In this document: in pieces, positions 18,357 to 25,388 of the stretch
How the letters are laid out: every line of letters begins with the position of its first letter
Position numbering within the stretch: the stretch's first letter is position 1
DNA from: Chlorobiota bacterium
Lineage (GTDB): Bacteria > Bacteroidota > Ignavibacteria > OLB7
Direction of reading: 5' to 3'
Assembly: GCA_016788565.1 (NCBI GenBank)
Contig: JAEUSP010000101.1
Location: 1 to 64,000 of the forward strand
Length of the DNA stretch: 64,000 nucleotides
The notes under the pieces: generated by a model
What the model was told of the DNA's origin: nothing
Databases searched by the model: none
What the model saw: the letters and a program-made list of their open reading frames with translations, nothing else
Translations under genes and position numbers: made by a program

Positions 18357-19652
18357 ATGGCATTACCCTTTGATCTGAACGGGTTGGATACGGTGTGGGG
18401 GGGGAGGGCATGTATCGCCAACACCTCCAAAGGGAGTATTGATCTTGGCTCGCTTGATTACAACGCCGCTGGCAACCCCTTTATTGCCAACAATGGGCCG
18501 TTGGATCAATCTGCATCCGTCAATGGTCAGGATAGCGTTGCAAGCGTTGGGGAGTTGAGTGTTTCGATCAGCGGAGGTGGTGGGTTGTCAGTTGCGATTG
18601 ATCCCTGTGATGCTGTCGTGAGCAGTGGGGGGATAAGCGTATCCACAACAGTTGCTGTTGGCCTTACTGCGTCAGATTCCATTGCTGAAGGTGGGGCAGT
18701 TTCTATTGCCACCAGCGTCGGAGTTGGATTACAATCTGGGGATGTTGTCTTTCAAACTGAAGGGGTGACAATTTCCACCCAGATTGCGATTGCATTGCAG
18801 TCTGGCGATGCTCTTTGCACCAGCGGCGACCTACTACTAACATCGGGTGGAATACTCCTATCGCTTGATTCTGCCAATGGGATTACCTCTGTTGATCCAT
18901 TGGCGATTAGTCTGGGAGCGGTGTCGGTGAGCTTGGGGAGTGTCAGTGGAGTTATTGGGGCGGATACCCTTACGATTTCGCCAATGACATCGGTGTCAAT
19001 CGCATCTGGGGGTGTGGTTACAGATAGCGGGGGCATTTCACTACAATCCGCGATCACCACCGGGTTGGAATCAGCAACAGCGGCGGGGGATGTGGGAGCG
19101 GTGGGATTCACCACTTCCATTTCATTATCCCTTGAAAGCATCGTCGCCATTAGCGATGCGAACGCACTATCAGTTTCTCCCGGGGCAATCAGTATCCTCC
19201 TTGGTTCAGTGGATACCATTGCAACCCTTGATGCACCAACGTTGGGATATATCCTCTCTGTTGGATTAGATGGGGCAACGGGGATTGCCAGCGTTGATGA
19301 CATAACCATTACTCCAACAATCTCGATCGTCATTGATCCGACCGTTGGCGTGATTGATGTTGGCGCAACAGCGGTAGCACCCGGGGCTGTCTCTCTTCAG
19401 CTTGAAGCATTATCGCTGGGTTCTGATAGTGGAGGGGTTTCCCTGTTGGTGTACTTCAAGAGTAATGCCCAGGCTACTTGGGGAAACCCAGAATCAACAG
19501 TAGGTGCATTTGGCTCCCCTGAATCTGTTGAAGGTGTGTTGTCCTGCAACGAACACGCTACCGTCAGTTATAGCAACCCAGCAGCCGTGATAGCGGCATG
19601 GGGGACACCGGACACCGTAATAGCCACCTACTTCACAGACGAACATTTCTAA
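18357..19652 (+). CDS. Repeat-rich phage surface protein
   Basis: 431 residues from ATG 18357, chosen because AAGGAGG lies directly upstream. After a short unique N-terminus the sequence is a run of about 23-26-residue units with the pattern G-G-x-S-V-S-hydrophobic-x-x-G-L-x-S-x-D-x-hydrophobic (for example GGAVSIATSVGVGLQSGDVV). About 12 units are visible, very poor in charged residues. The last 60 residues switch to four short units around WGNPES, FGSPES, YSNPAA and WGTPDT. It starts 8 bases after the spike gene and is probably an extended fibre or decoration. Not assigned to a family. Confidence 0.7.
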   Translation: MALPFDLNGLDTVWGGRACIANTSKGSIDLGSLDYNAAGNPFIANNGPLDQSASVNGQDSVASVGELSVSISGGGGLSVAIDPCDAVVSSGGISVSTTVAVGLTASDSIAEGGAVSIATSVGVGLQSGDVVFQTEGVTISTQIAIALQSGDALCTSGDLLLTSGGILLSLDSANGITSVDPLAISLGAVSVSLGSVSGVIGADTLTISPMTSVSIASGGVVTDSGGISLQSAITTGLESATAAGDVGAVGFTTSISLSLESIVAISDANALSVSPGAISILLGSVDTIATLDAPTLGYILSVGLDGATGIASVDDITITPTISIVIDPTVGVIDVGATAVAPGAVSLQLEALSLGSDSGGVSLLVYFKSNAQATWGNPESTVGAFGSPESVEGVLSCNEHATVSYSNPAAVIAAWGTPDTVIATYFTDEHF

Positions 19653-19685
19653 GCTCATTCCTTCACACTACCGATTGGAGATACC

Positions 19686-20075
19686 ATGAATTTTACCGAT
19701 GACGACGCACTACGCAGAGGGGACGATATTCGTATCCCCTTCACCTTGACAATCACCGATGTCAATGGGACGGAACACTTCCTCAGCGAAGTTGGATATA
19801 CCGACTACAAGCTCTGGTTTACGGTTAAGGCACAGCTATCCGATGCTGATAACGCTGCCCTCTTCCAGAAGACCACGACGGCTTCACAAATCGTTATCAC
19901 CAATGCCAGCCAGAACAAGGGATACGTAATTATCAATGCTGCGGACACCGTGAATTGTGATACGGAAACTGCATACTGGTATGATCTTCAGATCAAGACA
20001 ACGGCGTGTGGGATCAAGACGTGCAATGTTGGGAAGATCGAGTTCAAAGCAGATGTTTCGCGAGCTACTGCATGA
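19686..20075 (+). CDS. Small phage structural protein
   Basis: 129 residues with a strong Shine-Dalgarno region (TTGGAGATACC) before the ATG. It is predicted to be all beta (RIPFTLTITDVNGTEHFL and YWYDLQIKTTACGIKTCN). The pattern resembles N-terminal attachment domains of baseplate or fibre proteins, but I do not make a firm family call. It is the last gene of the rightward structural block, followed by hairpins and a terminator. Confidence 0.65.
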   Translation: MNFTDDDALRRGDDIRIPFTLTITDVNGTEHFLSEVGYTDYKLWFTVKAQLSDADNAALFQKTTTASQIVITNASQNKGYVIINAADTVNCDTETAYWYDLQIKTTACGIKTCNVGKIEFKADVSRATA

Positions 20076-20095
20076 CAGGGGATTGAGATAGGGAA

Positions 20096-20154
20096 GCAAC
20101 CGTTGGAGTACCAACAGTTGCAAGAGGGGCAACCGTTGGAGTACCAACAGTTGC
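20096..20154. repeat. Tandem pair of identical 26-nt hairpins
   Basis: Bases 20096-20121 and 20129-20154 are the same 26-base sequence, itself a hairpin (GCAACCGTTGG, AGTA loop, CCAACAGTTGC). Flanking G and C runs extend the second stem. They follow the last structural gene and may slow or stabilise the 3' end of the late transcript. Confidence 0.75.
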
Positions 20155-20296
20155 CCCGAAGTGCAGTCGTAAGGGCTAACCCTGAACTGCAATACAGGAA
20201 AACTTACAGGATTGGCACTACTGTTGGAGGCAAGTAGATCAATGCAAAATGCTAATCCGAATCAGCCCTCACTATCCACACATAGCAGAGCAAACA

Positions 20297-20332
20297 GCCC
20301 GACCAACAGGGGATTGGTCGGGCATCTTTTTT
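20297..20332 (+). terminator. Rho-independent terminator of the late operon
   Basis: GCCCGACCAA pairs perfectly with TTGGTCGGGC (10 bp, 7-base loop) and is followed by ATCTTTTTT. This is the best classical terminator in the phage part and closes the structural operon. Confidence 0.85.
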
Positions 20333-20363
20333 CATAAACAGCAAATGTAGCAGGATGTTATTT

Positions 20364-20407
20364 TTGTTATAGTGCTATAACAAGCGAAAATTTTCATAGT
20401 ATATTTG
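20364..20407 (+). promoter_or_regulatory. Promoter with palindromic operator
   Basis: A perfect inverted repeat TTGTTATAG-TG-CTATAACAA (20364-20383) is followed by 16 bases and TATATTTG (20400-20407), a TAnnTTTG -7 box. The palindrome sits where the -33 box would be, so a bound dimeric regulator would control the gene starting at 20463. A half-like site TTGTTATAG recurs at 21227-21235, before the next gene. Confidence 0.65.
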
Positions 20408-20462
20408 CACCACGACGGCAAACAAGTGCTTGCTGAAATCAACTAACAACAGGACAAACACC

Positions 20463-21221
20463 ATGGACGAGCTAAAAACTATCGCTGCAATGTTTTTACA
20501 AAGCTCCCTAAAGGAGATTACTACAAGTTATGCTGGCTGCTCCCAGCAGTATCGGGAGGAACTTGTCGGGGATGCTATTGCATGGGCAAAAGAGTTGGAA
20601 TTTGGGTTCTACTCAAGTCGGCGATACGTGCTTCATGTAGATAAGATTACATGGTTCCCGAGCGAAGATATTATTGAAGAGATTGAAGAGAAGAGCTTCA
20701 CAACATTTGCCGATGCCCAAGAATATACAACAGGGTTAGGCCAGCGGTACGGGATAGACCCGAAGGATCAATGCACGGACATCTACATCGTCGAAACCAT
20801 CAATAATCAGCATTCTACGCGCTATTTTAACTATACTGGCTCCGAAGTCTATCTTTCGCTCCATGATTGGATGCGGCCATGCAGATACCTCCAACCATCA
20901 GATTCTATCGGCTATGCGTTCCATTTCGACGACTTGGACGCATTGACCAAGAATGCAGAGTTTGCGAAGGCTTTAGATGGGATTCTGGAAGATTGGCATG
21001 CATATCCTTGGGATGCAGCCATTGAACTGGATAGGATCATCTCAGACTATGGGTTTGATCGTGATTTCTGTTTGAACTCGGTCTATATCGTCAAGATCAT
21101 CGTTCGTAAGAGTGATATGGAGGATAAGTTAGAGATACGCATGATTGACCCAGTGTATAACATTAACAGAGAGCGGGTTGCCCCAACGTTTCAGAGCAAA
21201 GTACGGTTCGAGAGTGAATAA
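20463..21221 (+). CDS. Hypothetical phage protein
   Basis: 252 residues from ATG 20463 with AGGA upstream. A longer in-frame start at 20430 would lie in the leader. Not recognised. It is rich in Tyr, Asp and Glu with mixed alpha/beta character (AIAWAKELEFGFYSSRRYVL; DDLDALTKNAEFAKALDGIL). No membrane segment or zinc motif. It is the first gene of the next rightward transcript and lies behind a palindromic operator. Function unknown. Confidence 0.7.
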   Translation: MDELKTIAAMFLQSSLKEITTSYAGCSQQYREELVGDAIAWAKELEFGFYSSRRYVLHVDKITWFPSEDIIEEIEEKSFTTFADAQEYTTGLGQRYGIDPKDQCTDIYIVETINNQHSTRYFNYTGSEVYLSLHDWMRPCRYLQPSDSIGYAFHFDDLDALTKNAEFAKALDGILEDWHAYPWDAAIELDRIISDYGFDRDFCLNSVYIVKIIVRKSDMEDKLEIRMIDPVYNINRERVAPTFQSKVRFESE

Positions 21222-21282
21222 AAATTTTGTTATAGCACTGCAACAAACAAAACAACGGCCCGTAGTAGAGAAATAACCTGAC

Positions 21283-21306
21283 GATGCCCGGCGAGTGCCG
21301 AAGCAC
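21283..21306 (+). repeat. 24-nt leader element, copy 1
   Basis: GATGCCCGGCGAGTGCCG followed by AAGCAC. It can form either CGGC-GAGT-GCCG or the overlapping GTGC-CGAA-GCAC stem. It lies 28 bases before the start codon at 21335. An identical copy precedes the next gene. Confidence 0.75.
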
Positions 21307-21334
21307 GAAGAACAAAAAACGTAAGGACACTGCA

Positions 21335-21607
21335 ATGAAAAACACAAGTACGGCCCCTGCCACATATCGGCTGGTAGTATGCGAATATCTCCCATGTATG
21401 ATTTTGGATGACTCCTTTGATGCAGGAGCATTTGAAGTAGCCCGATATGAGACGATTGCACTGGCACAGGCTGCCATTCATCAATACGTGCAAAAGCATG
21501 GATGGGACATCGAAGAAATTGAGGAAGTAACAGCCATCTATGGTATAGATAGCGAAGGGGAGCCAATCGAGGAGGTTTGCTTCAGCATTGACGGAACGCC
21601 TCTGTAA
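21335..21607 (+). CDS. Hypothetical phage protein
   Basis: 90 residues from ATG 21335 with AAGGA 8-12 bases upstream. The ORF can be extended to 21284, but that would translate the leader repeat. Not recognised. It is acidic, with an alpha/beta pattern (YRLVVCEYLPCMILDDSFDA; ALAQAAIHQYVQKHGWDIEE). It shares a 24-base leader element with the following gene, suggesting common control. Function unknown. Confidence 0.65.
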   Translation: MKNTSTAPATYRLVVCEYLPCMILDDSFDAGAFEVARYETIALAQAAIHQYVQKHGWDIEEIEEVTAIYGIDSEGEPIEEVCFSIDGTPL

Positions 21608-21634
21608 TAGGGGTGACTGCGGAAAGGATCAAGT

Positions 21635-21658
21635 GATGCCCGGCGAGTGCCGAAGCAC
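21635..21658 (+). repeat. 24-nt leader element, copy 2
   Basis: Identical to 21283-21306 and placed 29 bases before the start codon at 21688, almost the same distance as in copy 1. Confidence 0.75.
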
Positions 21659-21687
21659 ACACAAACGACTAACCAACAGGTGATACA

Positions 21688-23094
21688 ATGGCAAAGAATC
21701 TTAGTTCCCGCCCTTCACAAGAGGCAAAAGAAGAAGCACTGCTCGGAACCCATCACGGCTATACGATTTCGCTTCGCGAAGCAGAGCCATACAGCTACAA
21801 CCAAAAGTCTGTTGGTCAGCAGTATGTGATCGAAGGGCCGAAGAACGAAGAACTTATCAAGCATCTGAAAAGCGCAGGTGCGCGGTGGGATGGATATGCC
21901 AAAGCATGGACGATTGCCAAAAGCAAGGCATCGAAACTTGCCAAGGTCATTGAACAGTTGCCAGAGATTTTGGCTGGGCAGGTACAGATGATGAACAAGG
22001 ACATTGCGGCAGTTCAAGACTTACTCCGGCCATTGACGGGGTACAAGGTGGAGGACAAGCGGTGGTACAATCGGATCGCCGTCGAACTTAGCACAAACGG
22101 GACAGGGCTAACTATCTATGCCGACATCGGCCCTCGCACCGTAGAAAAGTTTGTCGGGATTGGCTGCAAGCAAGAGAAGGATCAATACCAGCATAAGACC
22201 TTCTGGCTCCCTCTTTCCAAGCACCAAGCCTTGCGCGACTTGATAGAGCGGCTGCCCAGTATCTGGACGGCATGGTCAGAGGAAACACGCCAACAGATCG
22301 CCGCTGTCGTTGGTATCTACGGAGCATATTCGGTCAATCGCGGGGGGCAAGGGCTATTGGTGAAAGGCCCCTATACCGAACCTTTCAAAGATGCGATGAA
22401 CTCCTTACGTGGCTATTGGGATCGTGGGAACCAGCATTGGATCATTGAGACAGCCTATGCCACACAATTACTCTTCATTATGGGGAAAGTTGAGCAGTGG
22501 CGTTCTGAGAGTGCGGAGCGTCATCGGGTTGCAGAGGAACAGAAGGAATCGGCGCGTAAAGCTGTGGCCGCAGAACGGGAAGCAGAAGATCAGCGAGTTG
22601 GGCGTATCTATGTCAGCGAGCGGAATGTTGAAAGAGGGTTTCAGTTGCCACGTGAGATTTGGCGCGAGGGGAAGCTCTACATCTTCGAGAAGCAAACCTA
22701 CGCAGGGAAGGAGTATGACGATGGTGATTGGATGGTGTCGGGGACCTATCTCGTGGCAACCGAAGAAGAGCAAGCCAAACGGGATGAGGAGATTCGCCAA
22801 CGTCAGCAAACGCGGCACAACCTCAAGGCGGCGAAATCAGAGATTAAGGAGATTGCAAGCCAAGTTGCGCAGGAGCAAATAACGACTTGGCCAGCATCAC
22901 CAAAGACCCGGCTTTTTGATTCTTCAGATCGTGATCCCTTTTGCTCAATCTACTTGATAGACGAGATTGAGGGTTCGGCGATAGTGTCGTTCAGCTTTAG
23001 CGATTACAGCAACGACTACACTGGGGCGATTACAGAGGAACAGATTCTACGGGTGAAGGAACTTGCCAGCATTATAGCTAAAGGAGGAGAGTAA
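21688..23094 (+). CDS. Phage protein with HARP-like motifs
   Basis: 468 residues. Two segments resemble the HARP (SMARCAL1-type) DNA-annealing module: LIKHLKSAGARWDGYAKAWT near residue 55 and FKDAMNSLRGYWDRGNQHWI near residue 235, each with the W-x-x-x-x-x-x-W pattern followed by a helix. No helicase motifs are present. A charged coiled coil (about residues 270-310) separates this from a C-terminal region of unknown fold. DNA or nucleotide binding is a reasonable inference; a specific role is not. The stop codon overlaps the next small ATG (TAATGA). Confidence 0.7.
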   Translation: MAKNLSSRPSQEAKEEALLGTHHGYTISLREAEPYSYNQKSVGQQYVIEGPKNEELIKHLKSAGARWDGYAKAWTIAKSKASKLAKVIEQLPEILAGQVQMMNKDIAAVQDLLRPLTGYKVEDKRWYNRIAVELSTNGTGLTIYADIGPRTVEKFVGIGCKQEKDQYQHKTFWLPLSKHQALRDLIERLPSIWTAWSEETRQQIAAVVGIYGAYSVNRGGQGLLVKGPYTEPFKDAMNSLRGYWDRGNQHWIIETAYATQLLFIMGKVEQWRSESAERHRVAEEQKESARKAVAAEREAEDQRVGRIYVSERNVERGFQLPREIWREGKLYIFEKQTYAGKEYDDGDWMVSGTYLVATEEEQAKRDEEIRQRQQTRHNLKAAKSEIKEIASQVAQEQITTWPASPKTRLFDSSDRDPFCSIYLIDEIEGSAIVSFSFSDYSNDYTGAITEEQILRVKELASIIAKGGE

Positions 23095-23320
23095 TGAACG
23101 TCAAGCAACTGAAGCCGCATCTACTCTATATCCTCCGAGATAAAAACGTCATTGATCCGCGAATTGAAGCAGCCCGATGGGGGTCGGGCTGCACGTCATA
23201 GAGAGGGCTTGCGAAGAGCTTTGCCGAGAGGGGGCGATGCAACGCGGACATAAAGTGTCCGAATTGATCCAAGAGATCACCTATTTTATGTACATCAACA
23301 AACCGGTCACTCAATCATAA
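23094..23320 (+). pseudogene. Small gene with apparent frameshift
   Basis: The frame starting at ATG 23094 (MNVKQLKPHLLYILRDKNVI) reads 35 codons and stops at 23201. The frame that continues well is different (GLHVIERACEELCREGAM, then VSELIQEITYFMYINKPV) and ends at the TAA at 23318-23320. The switch falls at the G-run near 23180. A one-base indel would give a single protein of about 75 residues. It may be a sequencing error, a decayed gene or a programmed shift. Confidence 0.45.
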
Positions 23321-23326
23321 CGGATC

Positions 23327-23662
23327 ATGCTACATCCATCGGAATTAGTCCAACACGCGCTCGCATCGGAATTCGGCTCTTTTTGGCGACCCGGGGTCTA
23401 TCATAGCCCATTGCCGGAGGATATTCTACCGTGGTATGCCACCGTAGTAGATTCAGGGCATTGCATCTTGTGCATCCTGCCGATGTTTTGGAAGCCAGAG
23501 ATGAGCCAGCATGAAGTTGCTGACTACCTTGTGTCAGTGCCAGTCAAGAGCGTGCTACGGGGGTATGAAATTCGGGAAGGAGTTGTTGTCCCAACATCGC
23601 CGTTGATACGGTACGACGCGAATCTTGGGCTGATAACCCCAGAAGAAGACACGGAGTATTGA
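23327..23662 (+). CDS. Hypothetical phage protein
   Basis: 111 residues, not recognised. It is hydrophobic in the middle (VVDSGHCILCILPMFW) but not clearly a membrane protein, and the C-terminus is acidic (GLITPEEDTEY). It starts a few bases after the frameshifted small gene and belongs to the same rightward transcript. Function unknown. Confidence 0.55.
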   Translation: MLHPSELVQHALASEFGSFWRPGVYHSPLPEDILPWYATVVDSGHCILCILPMFWKPEMSQHEVADYLVSVPVKSVLRGYEIREGVVVPTSPLIRYDANLGLITPEEDTEY

Positions 23663-23732
23663 TAGTATAGCGACCTAAGCCCATGCAAGTGCTGGGTACG
23701 GTTCATGGTTAGAACAGAGAGGAGATACACAA

Positions 23733-25106
23733 ATGGCAATCCTAAGTCAGCGCAACGGCGACCGTTGCATCACAACAACGATTGGAGAATTAACAGACCG
23801 TGCAGGATGGAATCATCCAGATGATTGGGGGATGCTTGGCTCCACAGAATGGCAGTGGAGCGATGAAATCAGATTCACCGAGAACAGAGATGGAATCTGG
23901 TTTGGGGAGCGTCAAGCAGATGACCGTGAATGGTATCTATGCTTTGAGGAAGGGTTTGGATTTGACAATCTCCCTCCACTTGATGGAGAATATCAACGAG
24001 AGAGTCGGTGGGATTGTTCCGGTGTGACAATCACCTACATGGTTAGCAATCGGACGGAAGGTTTTGGCGATTGTGGAAGAGTTGGAGCGGTGGATATACT
24101 CCAGATGTACACCGAATGGTTGGAGCGGGCATTAGAGCCGCATTTCCCGGGTGCATCAATTACGGTAGGGTTTTATCCATTGCGACGGTGGGATTACGAT
24201 GACGAAATCACCATCAACGGTGTAGAAGGGGATGACCAAAGGGAAGAAATCATGGGGATCATTTCCGATGTTGTCAACACCTTTGAGTATCAAGGGTTCA
24301 TCGAGGTTCCTTCGGTGGAGGAACTCCAAACTGCACCATATCTTTACTCCTTACCTTCTACCTTGGTTCAGAAGATCATTGCAGGAGAAGACCCGTATGA
24401 TCCGAAGGGGGATCACCGTGTTATACTCCGCGCGATACAGGAATATGATCCCCATGAGCCTATGACAGAGATAGCCCGTATCAGACAGCGGATTGCTGAA
24501 TCCAATGGGGAGTTGGATTATTTATGGAAGGTTGAAATGACCCAAGACACCATAGGAGGTGTTCATGCCCCGATGGCGCGAGCAGTCATTGAAGGGTTGA
24601 ATCCAAGAGCTATTTATGACGCATGGGACTACTTACAACTTCTTGAGGCAAAGCGAAACCTTGCCCGCAGAACGCGGGATGAACATCACGCGGAAGCAGT
24701 GCGGTTGCAGAGTCTGTTGGCGGCTGCAGAAGCCAACATGGCAAACGACGACCGTGTGATCGCAAGATACACTGCATCAATTACCAAAGAGATTGCTCTC
24801 CACCATCGGGGGGAGTCTCCACAATGGGATGCCTATCATGCTGCCGTAGAAGAGGGGAAGAAAACGAAAAGGGAGCAAGCGTATCACAAGGTTATTGCCA
24901 CCTTCGAGCATCTCTTGGAAATGGATGATCCCCGCGTTCGGAGAAGCACCAGCGGCAATCCTGTATTCGTTGCTGACGACGGGACTACCATAGCGCCGCC
25001 CGGAATGGGCTTAGGAGCGGGAGTAGAATACTGCCCAATAGGTTGGTATTTAGCGGAATTTGAGAAGAGGGATATTCGCTTAGTTGAAAGGGAAGTTGTA
25101 CATTGA
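23733..25106 (+). CDS. Hypothetical phage protein, 457 residues
   Basis: It starts at ATG 23733 with GAGGAG upstream. The first about 220 residues are Trp/Asp/Gly-rich beta sequence (DWGMLGSTEWQWSDEIRF). The middle has long helices (ARIRQRIAESNGELDYLWKV; AKRNLARRTRDEHHAEAVRL). The last 60 residues contain GNPVFVADDGTTIAPPGMG. No catalytic motif is recognised. It is the last gene before the degenerate repeat array and the TnpB-like gene, so the guide-RNA locus lies downstream of this operon. Confidence 0.7.
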   Translation: MAILSQRNGDRCITTTIGELTDRAGWNHPDDWGMLGSTEWQWSDEIRFTENRDGIWFGERQADDREWYLCFEEGFGFDNLPPLDGEYQRESRWDCSGVTITYMVSNRTEGFGDCGRVGAVDILQMYTEWLERALEPHFPGASITVGFYPLRRWDYDDEITINGVEGDDQREEIMGIISDVVNTFEYQGFIEVPSVEELQTAPYLYSLPSTLVQKIIAGEDPYDPKGDHRVILRAIQEYDPHEPMTEIARIRQRIAESNGELDYLWKVEMTQDTIGGVHAPMARAVIEGLNPRAIYDAWDYLQLLEAKRNLARRTRDEHHAEAVRLQSLLAAAEANMANDDRVIARYTASITKEIALHHRGESPQWDAYHAAVEEGKKTKREQAYHKVIATFEHLLEMDDPRVRRSTSGNPVFVADDGTTIAPPGMGLGAGVEYCPIGWYLAEFEKRDIRLVEREVVH

Positions 25107-25172
25107 GTTGTTGATGTACGTCGGCGGTATTGAATTACCGTCATGTTCTTTGAAATGCCGGGTGGAGAGACT

Positions 25173-25323
25173 GTTCCTCGCTTTGAGCGGGGATGTCCCG
25201 TTATTCACTCAGTTTTCTGTGGTGAATCCAAATCGTTCCTGGCATAAGCCGGGATGCTTCGATAAGGTGTTGATTTCATCATCAGCACATCAAGAGTTCC
25301 TCGCTCTGAGCGGGGAGTTTGAT
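25173..25323 (+). CRISPR. Degenerate three-repeat CRISPR-like array
   Basis: Three 28-base units begin at 25173, 25235 and 25296, spacings 62 and 61. Each starts GTTCCT and contains a short stem: CCTCGCT-TTG-AGCGGGG, CCTGGC-ATAA-GCCGGG and CCTCGCT-CTG-AGCGGGG. In unit 2 both arms of the stem have changed together, so pairing is kept. The consensus (GTTCC, GC-rich stem, GGGGATG) looks like type I-E repeats and resembles, in the same orientation, the intact array after the gene. The 282 bases between 25107 and 25388 hold no credible gene. Confidence 0.55.
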
Positions 25324-25388
25324 AATCTCCACCCGGCCATTTCAACCCCACCACATCATGCGCCTGCTATTCTACCAATCCACAAGAC

